A stretch of DNA of 64,000 nt from CBDUEF01 sp018063485 (lineage in GTDB: Bacteria; Pseudomonadota; Alphaproteobacteria; Rhodobacterales; Rhodobacteraceae). Positions 29,148 through 39,058 of this stretch are shown here, one piece after another. The stretch's first letter is position 1. Each line of letters starts with the position of its first letter. The stretch is taken from contig JBAOID010000032.1 in NCBI GenBank assembly GCA_037045435.1, positions 20,652 through 84,651 on the forward strand. Direction: 5' to 3'. A program made the position numbers and the translations under genes. Under the pieces are notes generated by a model that was given only the letters and a program-made list of their open reading frames with translations, was not told the origin of the DNA and did not search any database.

Positions 29148-29818
29148 CGATCTACATCATCAATCCGAACTCCAGCCGGGCCGTCACCGACGGGATTGAC
29201 CGCGCCATGGAGCCGCTGCGCCCTGCAAGCCCGGTACCGATTGCCGCGCTTCAGCTTGACGAGGGGCCGAAGGGGATCGAGACGCAGGCCCATGTCGATG
29301 GCGTGGTTGCCCCTCTCCTGGCCCGCGCGGCTGCATTGGAGGCAGAGGCCTCGGCCTTCGTCGTTGCCTGCTTTTCAGATCCGGGCCTTGCTGCCTTGCG
29401 CGAACAAAGCCGCCGCCCGGTGCTGGGCATCGCCGAAAGCGCGATCCTGACCGCAATGACCATGGGTCAGCGCTTTGGCATCTTTTCCATCCTGTCCCGC
29501 TCTGTGCCGCGCCACATGCGGATGCTGGGTGCGATGGGGGTGATGAACCGTCTTGCCGCCGATCTGCCTTTGGAACTTGGCGTGGCCGATCTGACCGACC
29601 GCAATCGCACTTTTGCCCGCCTGCGCGAGGTGGGCACGCAGTTGCGCGATGCGCATGGGGCCGAGGTTCTGATCCTTGGCTGCGCCGGAATGACCAGTTA
29701 CCGCGCCGATCTGTCTGAGGCGCTTGGCCGCCCGGTGGTCGAGCCCTGCGAAGCGGCGGCAGCCATGGCGATCGGGCGCGTTGCATTGGCGCGCGCCTAT
29801 GATCAGACGAAAGGATAA
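29144..29818 (+). CDS. Asp/Glu/hydantoin racemase family protein
   Basis: A 224-aa protein with the family's two active-site cysteines, in VVACFSDPGL and ILGCAGMTSY. It starts MTIYIINPNSS, which is characteristic. Hydantoin racemases interconvert D and L 5-substituted hydantoins, and related proteins include maleate isomerase and decarboxylases. Two hydantoinases in the window make hydantoin racemase the most natural reading, but maleate isomerase-like activity is not excluded. ATGA overlap with the upstream gene. Confidence 0.85.
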   Translation: MTIYIINPNSSRAVTDGIDRAMEPLRPASPVPIAALQLDEGPKGIETQAHVDGVVAPLLARAAALEAEASAFVVACFSDPGLAALREQSRRPVLGIAESAILTAMTMGQRFGIFSILSRSVPRHMRMLGAMGVMNRLAADLPLELGVADLTDRNRTFARLREVGTQLRDAHGAEVLILGCAGMTSYRADLSEALGRPVVEPCEAAAAMAIGRVALARAYDQTKG

Positions 29819-29822
29819 CCCA

Positions 29823-30745
29823 TTGACAAGACTGAATGAAAGCGCACATGGCGTCTACGTGATCGCGGTAACCCCCTTTCATGCCGATGGCGCGCTTGAT
29901 CTGGAGAGCACGGATCGGATGGTGGATTTCTATCTGGAGGCCGGTGCCACAGGGCTGACCGTTCTGGGCATGATGGGAGAGTCGCAAAAGCTGACGATCG
30001 AGGAATCACAGCTGATCGTGCGAAGGATATTGCAGCGCGTGGCGGACAGGGTTCCGGTGGTGGTTGGCGTCTCGGCTCCCGGCTTTGCGCAGATGGCCGC
30101 CTTGACGCAGATGGTGATGGAAGATGGCGCCGCCGGTGTGATGATCGCCCCCCCTCGGCCCTGCGCACCGATGATCAGATCGTGGGCTACTACCATCAGG
30201 CGGCGGGCTTTATCGGCGATGTGCCCTTTGTTCTGCAGGACTTCCCTTTGGTGACCAATGTGCAGATGTCGGTTCCGGTGATCCGCCGTATCGTGGCGGA
30301 CATGCCAAGCTGCGTCTGCCTCAAGCACGAAGATTGGCCGGGGCTGGACAAGATCTCTGCCTTGCGGGCCGATGGCTTCCTCAACCGCCGCATCGCTATC
30401 CTGTGCGGCAATGGCGGCATGTTCCTGCCCGAAGAGATGGGGCGCGGTGCCGATGGCGCGATGACGGGCTTTGCCTATCCCGAGATGATGGTTGACGTCG
30501 TGCGGCATATGCGGGCTGGTCAACTTGACCGCGCGCAGGATCTGTTCGATGCCTACCTGCCCTTGGCACGTTATGAACAACAGCCAAACATCGGTCTGGC
30601 CGTGCGCAAATACACCATGGCCCGCCGGGGCATCATCGCCAATGCCGCTTTGCGTCGCCCCGGCGGCGCGCTGAATGCAAACACGATTGCCGAGATCGAA
30701 CGTCTGATCCAGCGGCAGGAAAAACGGCTGAAGGAGCTGAGCTGA
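29823..30745 (+). CDS. dihydrodipicolinate synthase (DapA) family aldolase, one frameshift
   Basis: A Schiff-base aldolase/lyase of ~307 aa: GVYVIAVTPFHADGALDLE, the LGMMGESQKLT loop, and the Schiff-base lysine in SCVCLKHEDWPG. The start is probably TTG 29823, with AAGGA 7 nt upstream; no in-frame ATG is better placed. The frame breaks in a run of seven C at 30148-30154. Eight Cs would restore IAPPSALRTDDQIVGYY. It could cleave a 2-keto acid formed by ring opening. It is too divergent to call true DapA. Confidence 0.82.
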
Positions 30746-31515
30746 TGGATCTGAAAATAGCCGGCAAACGCGCGCTGGTCTTGGGCGCAAGCCGCGGTCT
30801 GGGGCGTGCGGTGGCCGAGGGCCTGCTGGCCGAAGGCGTCCAGGTGATCGCCGTTGCACGCAAGGCCGATGCAATTCGGGACTGGGCCGGCAATGCACCC
30901 GGTCTGACGGCCCTGTCAGCGAACCTTACGGATCTTGCCTCGATTGACGCCTTGGTTCAGGCGGTTCTGGATGGAGGCGGGGTTGATATCCTCGTCAACA
31001 ACTCTGGCGGTCCTGCGCCGGGCACTGCGGCTTCTGCCGCACGCGGCGACTGGCTGATGCAATTCGAGGCAATGGCCGCCAATCTATTTCATCTGACCAG
31101 TCGCCTGCTGCCCGGCATGCGCGCGCGCAAATGGGGCCGCATCATCACCATCGCGTCGTCGGGTGTGGAACAGCCGATCCCCAATCTTGCCCTGTCGAAC
31201 GGCATCAGGGCGGCGGTGGTGGGCTGGTCCAAGACCCTCGCCGCCGAGGTCGCGGCCGATGGCGTGACCGTCAACATCGTGATGCCCGGCCGTATCCAGA
31301 CTGCCCGAGTTGCGGAACTGGACGCTGCTGCCGCCAAACGGACCGGCAGCACCGTCGAGGCCGTGCAAAAAGCCTCGGCCGCAGCAATTCCCGCAGGGCG
31401 CTATGGTCGACCCGACGAGTTTGCTGCCCTGGTGGTGTTTCTGGCCTCCGAGACCGCGTCCTATATCACGGGAAGCAGGATGCGGGTGGACGGCGGCGCG
31501 ATAAGGTCGATCTGA
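30745..31515 (+). CDS. SDR oxidoreductase with substituted catalytic YxxxK
   Basis: A 256-aa short-chain dehydrogenase with Rossmann motif GASRGLGRAVAEG, NNSG motif (LVNNSGGPAPG) and C-terminal ITGSRMRVDGG. At the active site the usual Tyr-x3-Lys is replaced by Ser-x3-Arg (LALSNGIRAAVVGWSKT). Such SDR_c-like proteins exist and may use a different mechanism or be inactive. It is the last gene of the operon. Its start overlaps the stop of the aldolase gene (TGATG). Confidence 0.85.
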   Translation: MDLKIAGKRALVLGASRGLGRAVAEGLLAEGVQVIAVARKADAIRDWAGNAPGLTALSANLTDLASIDALVQAVLDGGGVDILVNNSGGPAPGTAASAARGDWLMQFEAMAANLFHLTSRLLPGMRARKWGRIITIASSGVEQPIPNLALSNGIRAAVVGWSKTLAAEVAADGVTVNIVMPGRIQTARVAELDAAAAKRTGSTVEAVQKASAAAIPAGRYGRPDEFAALVVFLASETASYITGSRMRVDGGAIRSI

Positions 31516-31531
31516 GGGGGGCAGGGCAGGT

Positions 31532-32377
31532 CTAAAGCCGGACCTTGCCATCGATCAGAATATGGGTGCGCCCGGCGACCAGAACCTGACCTGACCCAAT
31601 CGGTCCGGGCAGCAAATGCACGCACCCGTTCCGCCCCACCTTGATCCCTTGGGCCATGACCGTGGGTGCGGTCAACCGGCCCTGACCCAATAGCCACTTG
31701 CCTACCGCCGCGTTGAGCGACCCCGTAATCGGATCCTCATTTCGCGGGCTGCGCGCCGACAACATGCGAACGTCATAGTTGCTTGCCGCACCGGTCACGC
31801 TGCGACCCATCAGACCGATCCCCATGTCGGGCAAAGCGGCGACAGCGGCTGCGTCGATCTGCAACACGGCGGCAGCAGTCCGCAACTCCAGCAGATGCCA
31901 GATCGATCCATTGTCCAGAACCACAGCCGAGGCCAGCATGCTCGGATCAATCCCCAGCGCGGCAAGTATGCGGGCTTGCACCTGCGGGTTCATGCCTGTT
32001 ACCTGTGTCGGTGGCGCGACAAAGCCAGGGAGCTCACCGCTCAGATCAATCATGACGTTGCCGATGTTGCACTCTTGAACCACGGCTTGACGGCGCTTCG
32101 GCACTCCGCCCGTATGCAGCCAGGCCGCACAACTGCCCAGCGTCGGGTGGCCGGCAAAGGCCAGCTCCCGTGTCGGCGTGAAGATGCGCACCTTGTAATC
32201 GGCGTCGGGGTGCGTTGGCGGCATCAGGAACGTCGTTTCGGAAAGGTTCGTCCAAGCGGCAAAACCCTGCATCGATCTCTCATCCAACCCCGCACCGTCC
32301 ACGACCACCGCCAAACCATTCCCCATCAGGGCAACTTTGGCAAACACATCGCACTGGACAAAGCGGCGTTCAATCAT
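31532..32377 (-). CDS. PhzF-family epimerase/isomerase
   Basis: A 281-aa protein of the PhzF/diaminopimelate-epimerase fold. It starts RRFVQCDVFAKVALMGNGLAVVVDG. The catalytic glutamate is in NLSETTFLMPP, and the substrate loop is AFAGHPTLGSCAAWL; a second GSLNAA loop lies near the C-terminus. It probably isomerises a small amino- or keto-acid. It is convergent with the SDR gene, 16 nt apart, and 151 nt downstream of the second hydantoinase. Confidence 0.85.
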   Translation of the reverse strand: MIERRFVQCDVFAKVALMGNGLAVVVDGAGLDERSMQGFAAWTNLSETTFLMPPTHPDADYKVRIFTPTRELAFAGHPTLGSCAAWLHTGGVPKRRQAVVQECNIGNVMIDLSGELPGFVAPPTQVTGMNPQVQARILAALGIDPSMLASAVVLDNGSIWHLLELRTAAAVLQIDAAAVAALPDMGIGLMGRSVTGAASNYDVRMLSARSPRNEDPITGSLNAAVGKWLLGQGRLTAPTVMAQGIKVGRNGCVHLLPGPIGSGQVLVAGRTHILIDGKVRL

Positions 32378-32528
32378 CGAATAGCTTCCTCGTGCTCCGG
32401 TGTTTCAAGGACATTTCAATTGTGCCAAGACACTGGTTTCAAGCACCGCATTGGTTGGTTTACAAACCTGTCGGCCTATCCTCTCGCCCAGCATGGCATA
32501 GGCGTCAATCGAAAGCGTGGTTCAAACC

Positions 32529-33942
32529 CTAACCCGCGACCTGCACGCCACCGGGGCTGCGTTTGCGGCGCAGGTAGCGGCCGGCACCCGTCGCAATCTT
32601 CAGCGCACCGATTTCCACCGCCACTTCACCGCGCAGGATCACCGTCACCGGCCACCCTTGCACTTTCAGACCCTCATAAGGCGTGTAATCTGCGCCGTGG
32701 TGCAGATCCGCGTTGTGAATGGTGCGTACCTCTTTAGGATCCCAAAGCGTCAGATCGGCGTCAGAGCCCACCGCAATCGTGCCTTTCTGCGGGTAAAGCC
32801 CGTAAAGCTTTGCATGGTTGGTCGCGGTCAGCGCGGCAAAGCGGGGCAGGTCGATGCGGCCCTTCATCACACCTTCGGAAAACAGGATGGGCAGTCGCGT
32901 CTCGACACCTGGTATGCCGTTGGGAAATCCAGCGGAAACTGGTTTTTCCCTTGCTGTTCAGCTTGCCTTCGGCATCATCAAAGCGAAACGGGCAATGATC
33001 CGAGGAATACAGATCGAAGATGCCCTGCTCCAGCCCCGCCCAGCAGGCGGCTTTGCTGGCTTCGTCGCGCGGCGGTGGCGAGCAGACATATTTCGCGCCC
33101 TCCCAGCCGTCTCGGTCCAGATCATCGGCGGTCAGCATCAGATATTGCGGACAGGTTTCGCCCACGACCTTCGAGCCGCGCTTGCGGGCACGGTCAATCT
33201 CTTCCATCGCCTCTCGGTTGGAAACATGCACGATGACAATTGGCACATCGACAATTTCCGCCAGCGACAACGCACGATGCGTGGCCTCGCGTTCGGCGGC
33301 AATCGGGCGGGTTGTGGCATGGGCGACAGGCGTCACAGCCCCCTCCGCCTCGTGCTTGCCGATCAGAAAGCGGATCGCGTCCTCGTTCTCGCAATGCACC
33401 ATCACCAAGGCACCAGAGCTGCGGGCAGCATCCAGCGTCGCCAGAATCTCGTCATCGCGCAGGCGCAGCCCTTCATAGGTCATAAAGACCTTGAGCGAGG
33501 TATAGCCATCCTCGACCAGTGCCGGAATTTCCTGCCCCAGCACATTGGCAGTCGGGTCGGTGAGGATCAGATGAAAACTCACATCGGTCAGACATTGCCC
33601 CTCGGCCAAGGCGTGATAGGCGGTCAAAGCCTCGCGCAGGCTTTGCCCCTTTTGTTGCAGGCAAAACGGTAAAATCGTGGTGTTGCCACCAAACAAAGCC
33701 GACCGTGTACCGCTTTGGAAATCATCCGCCATCACAATGCCGTCGCCCGAGGGTTGCGACAGATGCACATGGCTGTCGATACCGCCCGGCAGAACGTAAA
33801 GGCCCTTCGCATCAACCTCCTGGCGACATGCTGGCAGGTTTTCACCAATGCTTACAATGCGGCCGCCCCGTACGCCAATATCGCATTGCACAACATCGGC
33901 AGCGGTCACCACCGTGCCGCCGCGCACCACCAGATCAAACAT
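32529..33942 (-). CDS. second dihydropyrimidinase/hydantoinase, one frameshift
   Basis: About 470 aa with the same fold as the enzyme at 17993 but clearly different sequence. Metal motifs are GGIDSHVHLSQP, the carboxylated lysine in TSLKVFMTY, IVIVHVSNREA, ETCPQYLML, and the aspartate in LYSSDHCPFR. An extra base in a three-base run near 32923 breaks the frame; without it the sequence reads FRWISNGIPGVETRLPILFSEG and continues to the stop at 32529. It lies 3 nt downstream of the PLP enzyme gene and probably opens a related ring substrate. Confidence 0.85.
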
Positions 33943-33945
33943 GGC

Positions 33946-35178
33946 CTAGCCCACCTTTCGCAAAATCTCATCAAAGGCGGTGCAGAGATGGTCCACCTCA
34001 TCCAACGTGTTGTAATGCACCATCGACACCCGCAAGAGCCCACCGTCGCGCATTTCACCCGTCGCCTCGACCAGACGGCGCGCATGGAAATCACCGTGGC
34101 GGATGGCGATCTTGTGGCTATCCATTGCCTTGCAAACCGCGGCAGAATCGCGCCCGTCAAAGCGGAATGCCACGGTTGGAATACGCCGCGAGCCGTCGTT
34201 GCGGGTCTCGCCAAACACAATGCAATCATTGCGCTGCGTCAGATAGGACAGCAATCTGCCAACCAACGCATCTTCTTGGACCGTAATTGCACCAAAGCCC
34301 TGCTCCAGTCTTTCACGAGCAGTGCCGCTTTGACCAAGTCCCGCAAAATAGTCGCGGATCGCCACCACCGAATAGGCACATTCATAGCTTGGATTGCCCG
34401 GCTCCAGCTTGCCCGGCACTTTGTCCTTGCCATAGAAGTAGTGATAGAGCGTGTCCAACTCCAGCAAGAGATCGTATTTGCCATACATGACAGCATAGTG
34501 CGGGCCGTAAGTCTTATAGAGACTGAACACATAATAATCGACATCCCAAGCCTGCACATCAATGGCGCGATGCGGCGCATAGGCCACGGCATCGACACAA
34601 ATTCGCGCGCCGTGCTCATGCACGAAACGGGCGAATTCCGCGATGGGGTTCATCTGACCCAGGATATTTGAAACATGCGTGACCGCCACCAGCCGCGTGC
34701 GGTCGTTCATCAGCGGCGCCAGATCCGACAGCTCGAGGTTCTGCGTGTCTTTGTTCAGCGGCCAAACCTTGATGACGATCCCAAATTCCTGCAACGACAT
34801 CCACGGTCCGATATTCGATTCATGGTCCGAAATCGTCACGATGATCTCGTCACCCTTGGCCAGCTGGCTGCGCATCGCTCGTGCAAGATTTTGAAGCAAA
34901 ACCGTGGTCGAGGGGCCAAAGACGATCTCTTCTGGCCGCGATGCGTTCATCACCGTGGCCGCCGCCTCGCGGCCTTGGCGCAGGGCATCAGCGGCGGCAA
35001 GCGAGATATCATAGCTGCCGCCGATCTGCACATTCCGCTCGATCAGAAATTCGGTCATCCGCGCGACTGCGCCTTTGAGGATCTGCGAACCACCGGCATT
35101 GTCAAAAAGCGTCCAACTGCGGGCAAGACCCGGAAAATGGCTGCGAACTTGGGCGAGATCAAGAGTTGGGGAAGTCAT
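33946..35178 (-). CDS. class V aminotransferase, cysteine desulfurase-like
   Basis: A 410-aa PLP enzyme of the SufS/NifS-like group. The PLP lysine is in YYVFSLYKTYGPH, the cofactor aspartate in ICVDAVAYAPH, and ISDHESN is the usual phosphate/PLP-contact region. It differs from housekeeping SufS and resembles the 'cysteine desulfurase-like' proteins found in catabolic operons. It could act as a lyase on an amino-acid derivative released by the hydantoinase. The amino-acid ABC importer upstream fits that. Intact frame. Confidence 0.8.
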   Translation of the reverse strand: MTSPTLDLAQVRSHFPGLARSWTLFDNAGGSQILKGAVARMTEFLIERNVQIGGSYDISLAAADALRQGREAAATVMNASRPEEIVFGPSTTVLLQNLARAMRSQLAKGDEIIVTISDHESNIGPWMSLQEFGIVIKVWPLNKDTQNLELSDLAPLMNDRTRLVAVTHVSNILGQMNPIAEFARFVHEHGARICVDAVAYAPHRAIDVQAWDVDYYVFSLYKTYGPHYAVMYGKYDLLLELDTLYHYFYGKDKVPGKLEPGNPSYECAYSVVAIRDYFAGLGQSGTARERLEQGFGAITVQEDALVGRLLSYLTQRNDCIVFGETRNDGSRRIPTVAFRFDGRDSAAVCKAMDSHKIAIRHGDFHARRLVEATGEMRDGGLLRVSMVHYNTLDEVDHLCTAFDEILRKVG

Positions 35179-35199
35179 GCAATACTCCGGTTCAAAGGG

Positions 35200-35936
<737 letters not shown>

Positions 35937-35937
<1 letters not shown>

Positions 35938-36608
35938 CAGCGATCCGCCTTGCTATAGCTGCGCTCCAAACGTGCGACCGCTGCCACCAAGGGCCACAGA
36001 AACAGCACATAAATCATTGCCGCCCCGATCAGCGGGCTTGGATTGGCCGACAACGCCTGAGCTTGTGTCGCCTGTTTCAACAGGTCCGGCATCGCCACCA
36101 CCGAGGCAAGCGCCGTATCCTTCATCACGTTGATGCAATTGTTGGTCAGCGGCGGAATGACGATGCGAATGGCTTGCGGCAAGATCACATCCACCATCAT
36201 GCTGCGCGTGCTCAGCCCCAGCGCGGCCGAGGCCTCGAACTGACCTTTTGCAATCGCCTCGATACCTGCGCGAAAGATCTCGGCGGTATAGGCGGCCGAT
36301 ACCAGCGACAGCGCCGAAACCGCTGACATGAACGGCGAAAGGCGGATTCCGACAAAAGGCAAGGCATAGTAGATGATGATCAGCAACACCAGAAGCGGGA
36401 TCGAGCGCATGAAGTTGATGTAGATCTTGGCCAACACCTGCACCCAGACCGGCGCATAAAGCCGCATCAGCGCAAGCGCCAAGCCCAGCACGAGGCCCGC
36501 AATGATGCTGACCACGCCAAGTTGCAGCGTGATCCACAGCCCCTGAATCAACAGCGGGAAGGTGCGGATCAGCACCGGCACGTTAAAGAAGGTATCAATA
36601 AGTTCCAT
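35937..36608 (-). CDS. polar amino-acid ABC importer permease
   Basis: A 223-aa inner-membrane protein of the HisM/GlnP family: LIQGLWITLQLGVVSIIAGLVLGLALALMRL at the start and an EAA loop (EASAALGLSTRSMMVDVILPQAIRIVIPPLTN). It is the only permease gene here, so it probably forms a homodimer. Confidence 0.9.
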
Positions 36609-36674
36609 TCGCCTCGCCCGTCCCTGCCGTGCATTCAGGGGCCACGCTTTGCGCAGCCCCCGAAGTTTGCATGA

Positions 36675-37466
36675 TTATTGCAGCTTGGGCATATCCATAA
36701 CCATCACGGTCGAGGTGGTGGCCTCGGGGTCGGTGCCGAACCACTTCTTATGAGTTGCTGCAAGAAAACCTTCTTGCTTGAGCGTGGTCAAAACGGCGCT
36801 GACTTCGGCGGCCAAAGGCGCGTCCTTGGCGAACATCATCGAATATTGCTCGCCCGACAGAATACGCGCCACGACGGCGAATTCCGGCTTGTCCTTGACG
36901 TAATACTGCAAGGCCGGAATATCGCTGATGTAACCGTCAATCCGCCCGTTACCCAGATCCAGCATAGCAGGGGCCAGCCCTTCAAAGCGGCGAATATCGG
37001 CAAAGCCATATTCGGCCATATGTTCAGTCGCCCAGATGTCGCCGGTTGAGCCGGTATCCACGCCAATTACCTTGCCCTTCATATCGGCCAGACCAGTCAA
37101 CCCGCTGGCTGCCGTTACCGTCAAGGATTGGTCGCTGTCATAATAGGGTTGCGCAAAGCTCAATTCCGCAAGGCGCTTTTGCGTGATGGTGATCGACGAC
37201 ACCGCCATGTCGATGCGCCCCGATTGCACCGCCGAGAACAGGCCATTGAACGGAATATTCTCGAACTTCACCGTGCGCCCCAGCCGTTTTCCGACCTCAT
37301 TTGCAAGGTCGATCTCAAATCCGACAATCGCACCAGTGTCGTCCTGAAATTCCCACGGCACGTTACCGACATTCGCGCCAACAGTCAGGTCTTGCGCAGA
37401 AGCCATCGCGCCGAATGACAGCGCCACACCAAGCACTGCGGCCTGCATGAACATTCTTCTCATCAT
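36675..37466 (-). CDS. polar amino-acid ABC substrate-binding protein (SBP family 3)
   Basis: A 263-aa periplasmic protein with a signal peptide (MFMQAAVLGVALSFGAMASAQD). The family signature GFEIDLANEVGKRLGRTVKFENIPFNGLFSAVQSGRIDMAVSS is clear. It is the first gene of the five-gene minus-strand operon. The 149-bp gap to the GntR gene holds a 15-bp inverted repeat. Confidence 0.92.
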   Translation of the reverse strand: MMRRMFMQAAVLGVALSFGAMASAQDLTVGANVGNVPWEFQDDTGAIVGFEIDLANEVGKRLGRTVKFENIPFNGLFSAVQSGRIDMAVSSITITQKRLAELSFAQPYYDSDQSLTVTAASGLTGLADMKGKVIGVDTGSTGDIWATEHMAEYGFADIRRFEGLAPAMLDLGNGRIDGYISDIPALQYYVKDKPEFAVVARILSGEQYSMMFAKDAPLAAEVSAVLTTLKQEGFLAATHKKWFGTDPEATTSTVMVMDMPKLQ

Positions 37467-37508
37467 GTCTTTGGTCCTTTCCCTGTTTCGTTTATATGTT
37501 GCGGTCGA

Positions 37509-37523
37509 ACCGGTCTGACCGGT
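37509..37523. promoter_or_regulatory. 15-bp inverted repeat, candidate regulator operator
   Basis: ACCGGTCTGACCGGT has perfect 7-bp arms around a single T. It lies 43 bp upstream of the SBP gene, in the divergent region shared with the GntR gene, and is a plausible operator for that regulator. No other copy was noticed. Confidence 0.35.
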
Positions 37524-37615
37524 AAGGCCAAATCAAACACGCAAAGTTTGCGATTGCAAGAATATATGGCTAGCACCAACAAACGAGCCCGTTCGGGAGT
37601 GAAAGGAATTGAGTA

Positions 37616-38383
37616 GTGAAACGAATGATCTCCGCCTCGGTTGGATGGAGCCCGCTGCCCCAAGTGGTGGCGCGACGGGTGCAGCAAAAGATCCTGAGTG
37701 GCGAATGGAAGCCAGGCGAGCAAATCCCATCGCAGCGCATCCTGTCTGAACACTTCAACGTAAGCCGCGCCTCTTTGCGCGAAGCCTTGCTGACGCTGGA
37801 GACTCTGGGGCTGATCAAGACCGAACCGGGGCGCGGCACCTATGTGACTGCAGGGCGCAACGACTCGACAGAAGCGCTGAAATGGCGCTACTCAGACAGC
37901 TTCGCTATGGCCGATGTCTTTGAGACCCGCCTGATGCTGGAGGGTCAGATAGTTGAAAATGCGGCGCTTGTGATGTCTCCGTCAGCGCTTACAGTGCTGG
38001 TTGGGTCTACAGACGAGATGGAACGCTGCTGGGCCGCAGGCGACTTATTGGCAAACGTCGAGGCCGATCTGAGATGATGGAACGCTGCTGGGCCGCAGGC
38101 GACTTATTGGGAAACGTCGAGGCCGATCTGAGACTTCCACCACGCCATCGCGGCGAACTGCGGCAACAAGATGCTGCGGATGATGTATGAAACGGTGCAG
38201 GGTCTGCTGTCGGAAACCCAGCGCCAACCCATCCCCCATACCAACCCAAGCCGTATGCGCGACTCCATCGCCGAGCATCGCCAGATCATCTCGGCCGTTG
38301 CCGCAAATGATGCAGATGCCGCGCGCGATGCAATGCGGTGCCATATCCGCAATACCGCCGCTTGCGCAGGCATCGCGCTCTAA
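37616..38383 (+). pseudogene. GntR-family regulator (FadR subfamily) broken by a tandem duplication
   Basis: The N-terminal winged helix is intact (ARRVQQKILSGEWKPGEQIPSQRILSEHFNVSRASLREALLTLETLGLIKTEPGRGTYV) and the FCD domain begins normally (FETRLMLEGQIVENAAL). A 59-bp direct repeat at 38017-38133 then breaks the frame, giving a stop at 38075. The FCD domain resumes in another frame (FHHAIAANCGNKMLRMMYETVQ ... AEHRQIISAVAANDADAARDAM) to 38383. The start is GTG 37616 or ATG 37625. It presumably controlled the divergent amino-acid/hydantoinase operon. Confidence 0.75.
38017..38133. repeat. 59-bp tandem duplication inside the GntR gene
   Basis: Two copies of a unit beginning GATGGAACGCTGCTGG sit 59 bp apart and differ at one clear internal position (GGCAAACG versus GGGAAACG) plus the junction. 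Because 59 is not a multiple of three, the duplication shifts the frame. Confidence 0.8.
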
Positions 38384-38457
38384 CGTAATGCCGCATTGTT
38401 CACAACGCTGATCATGAGCGATTCACATCGCGAGATCCATGCGGTCTGTCTGACCGC

Positions 38458-38630
38458 ATGGACAAGCCATCACCCGCTCGCTACGCACCGCGAACTGGTC
38501 CAGCTATAATGCGGCGCTGCGCACGCGCGGGTCGCTGCTGGATCTGGTTGAACAAGAGAGATGACATGGCTCGCGCCGCATGACGGCAGCGCCGGTCGCC
38601 CTGCGATGTTCTCTGATTGTCGCGTTGCCT
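38458..38630 (+). pseudogene. IS5-type transposase N-terminal remnant
   Basis: After ATG 38458, one or more small frame breaks allow the reading TANWSSYNAALRTRGSLLDLVE then EMTWLAPHDGSAGRPAMFSD. From memory this is the conserved start of a family of IS5-group transposases common in alphaproteobacteria. It is cut off at 38637 by an ISL3 end. The preceding stretch 38384-38457 shows nothing else. Confidence 0.65.
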
Positions 38631-38636
38631 TTTCGT

Positions 38637-39058
38637 GGTTCTGCTGCGTTTTTGGTGCAAATTCTGTGCAGTTGAAGGCTTGAGTGCAACGCGCCATTTT
38701 GCAGGATGGAAAAGGTTTTCAAGCTGTGCGCCAGCCCCAGGAATGCAAATCCATCGTGTTGAGCAAAATGGATCCGGCTTGACTGTTTTGCTGAGTGGAA
38801 AAGACAGAGGCTGTTGTCCCTCTTGCGGGACGCGATCGACCTTTCGCCATAGCAGTTATTCCCGGCGCCTCAGGGATCTGCCTGCTCATGGGAGCCCGGT
38901 CACGGCGGTCGTGACGGTCACACGCTGGCGGTGCCAGAACGCACTATGTTCGCAGCGAATTTCTGCCGGGACCGACCCCCTTGCTGGCCACCCCTTACGC
39001 GCGGCAAACCAGTCGAATGAGAACTATAATCCGTCTGTTTGGCCATGGCGTAGGTGGG
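38637..39058 (+). mobile_element. ISL3-family element, 5' fragment (copy A)
   Basis: It starts with the terminal repeat GGTTCTGCTGCGTTTTTGGT and runs into the N-terminal part of an ISL3 transposase with a zinc-finger-like segment (GCCPSCGTRSTFRHSSYSRRLRDLPAHG ... RWRCQNALCSQRI). It is nearly base-identical to the 5' part of copy B (43286 back to about 42863), in opposite orientation. At 39059 it is replaced abruptly by an unrelated transposase, so it is truncated. Confidence 0.8.

Noticed and set aside
38017..38133. Direct repeats as a possible CRISPR array
   Set aside because: Two units only, adjacent without spacers and within a coding gene; a simple tandem duplication. No cas genes or other repeat arrays were seen.
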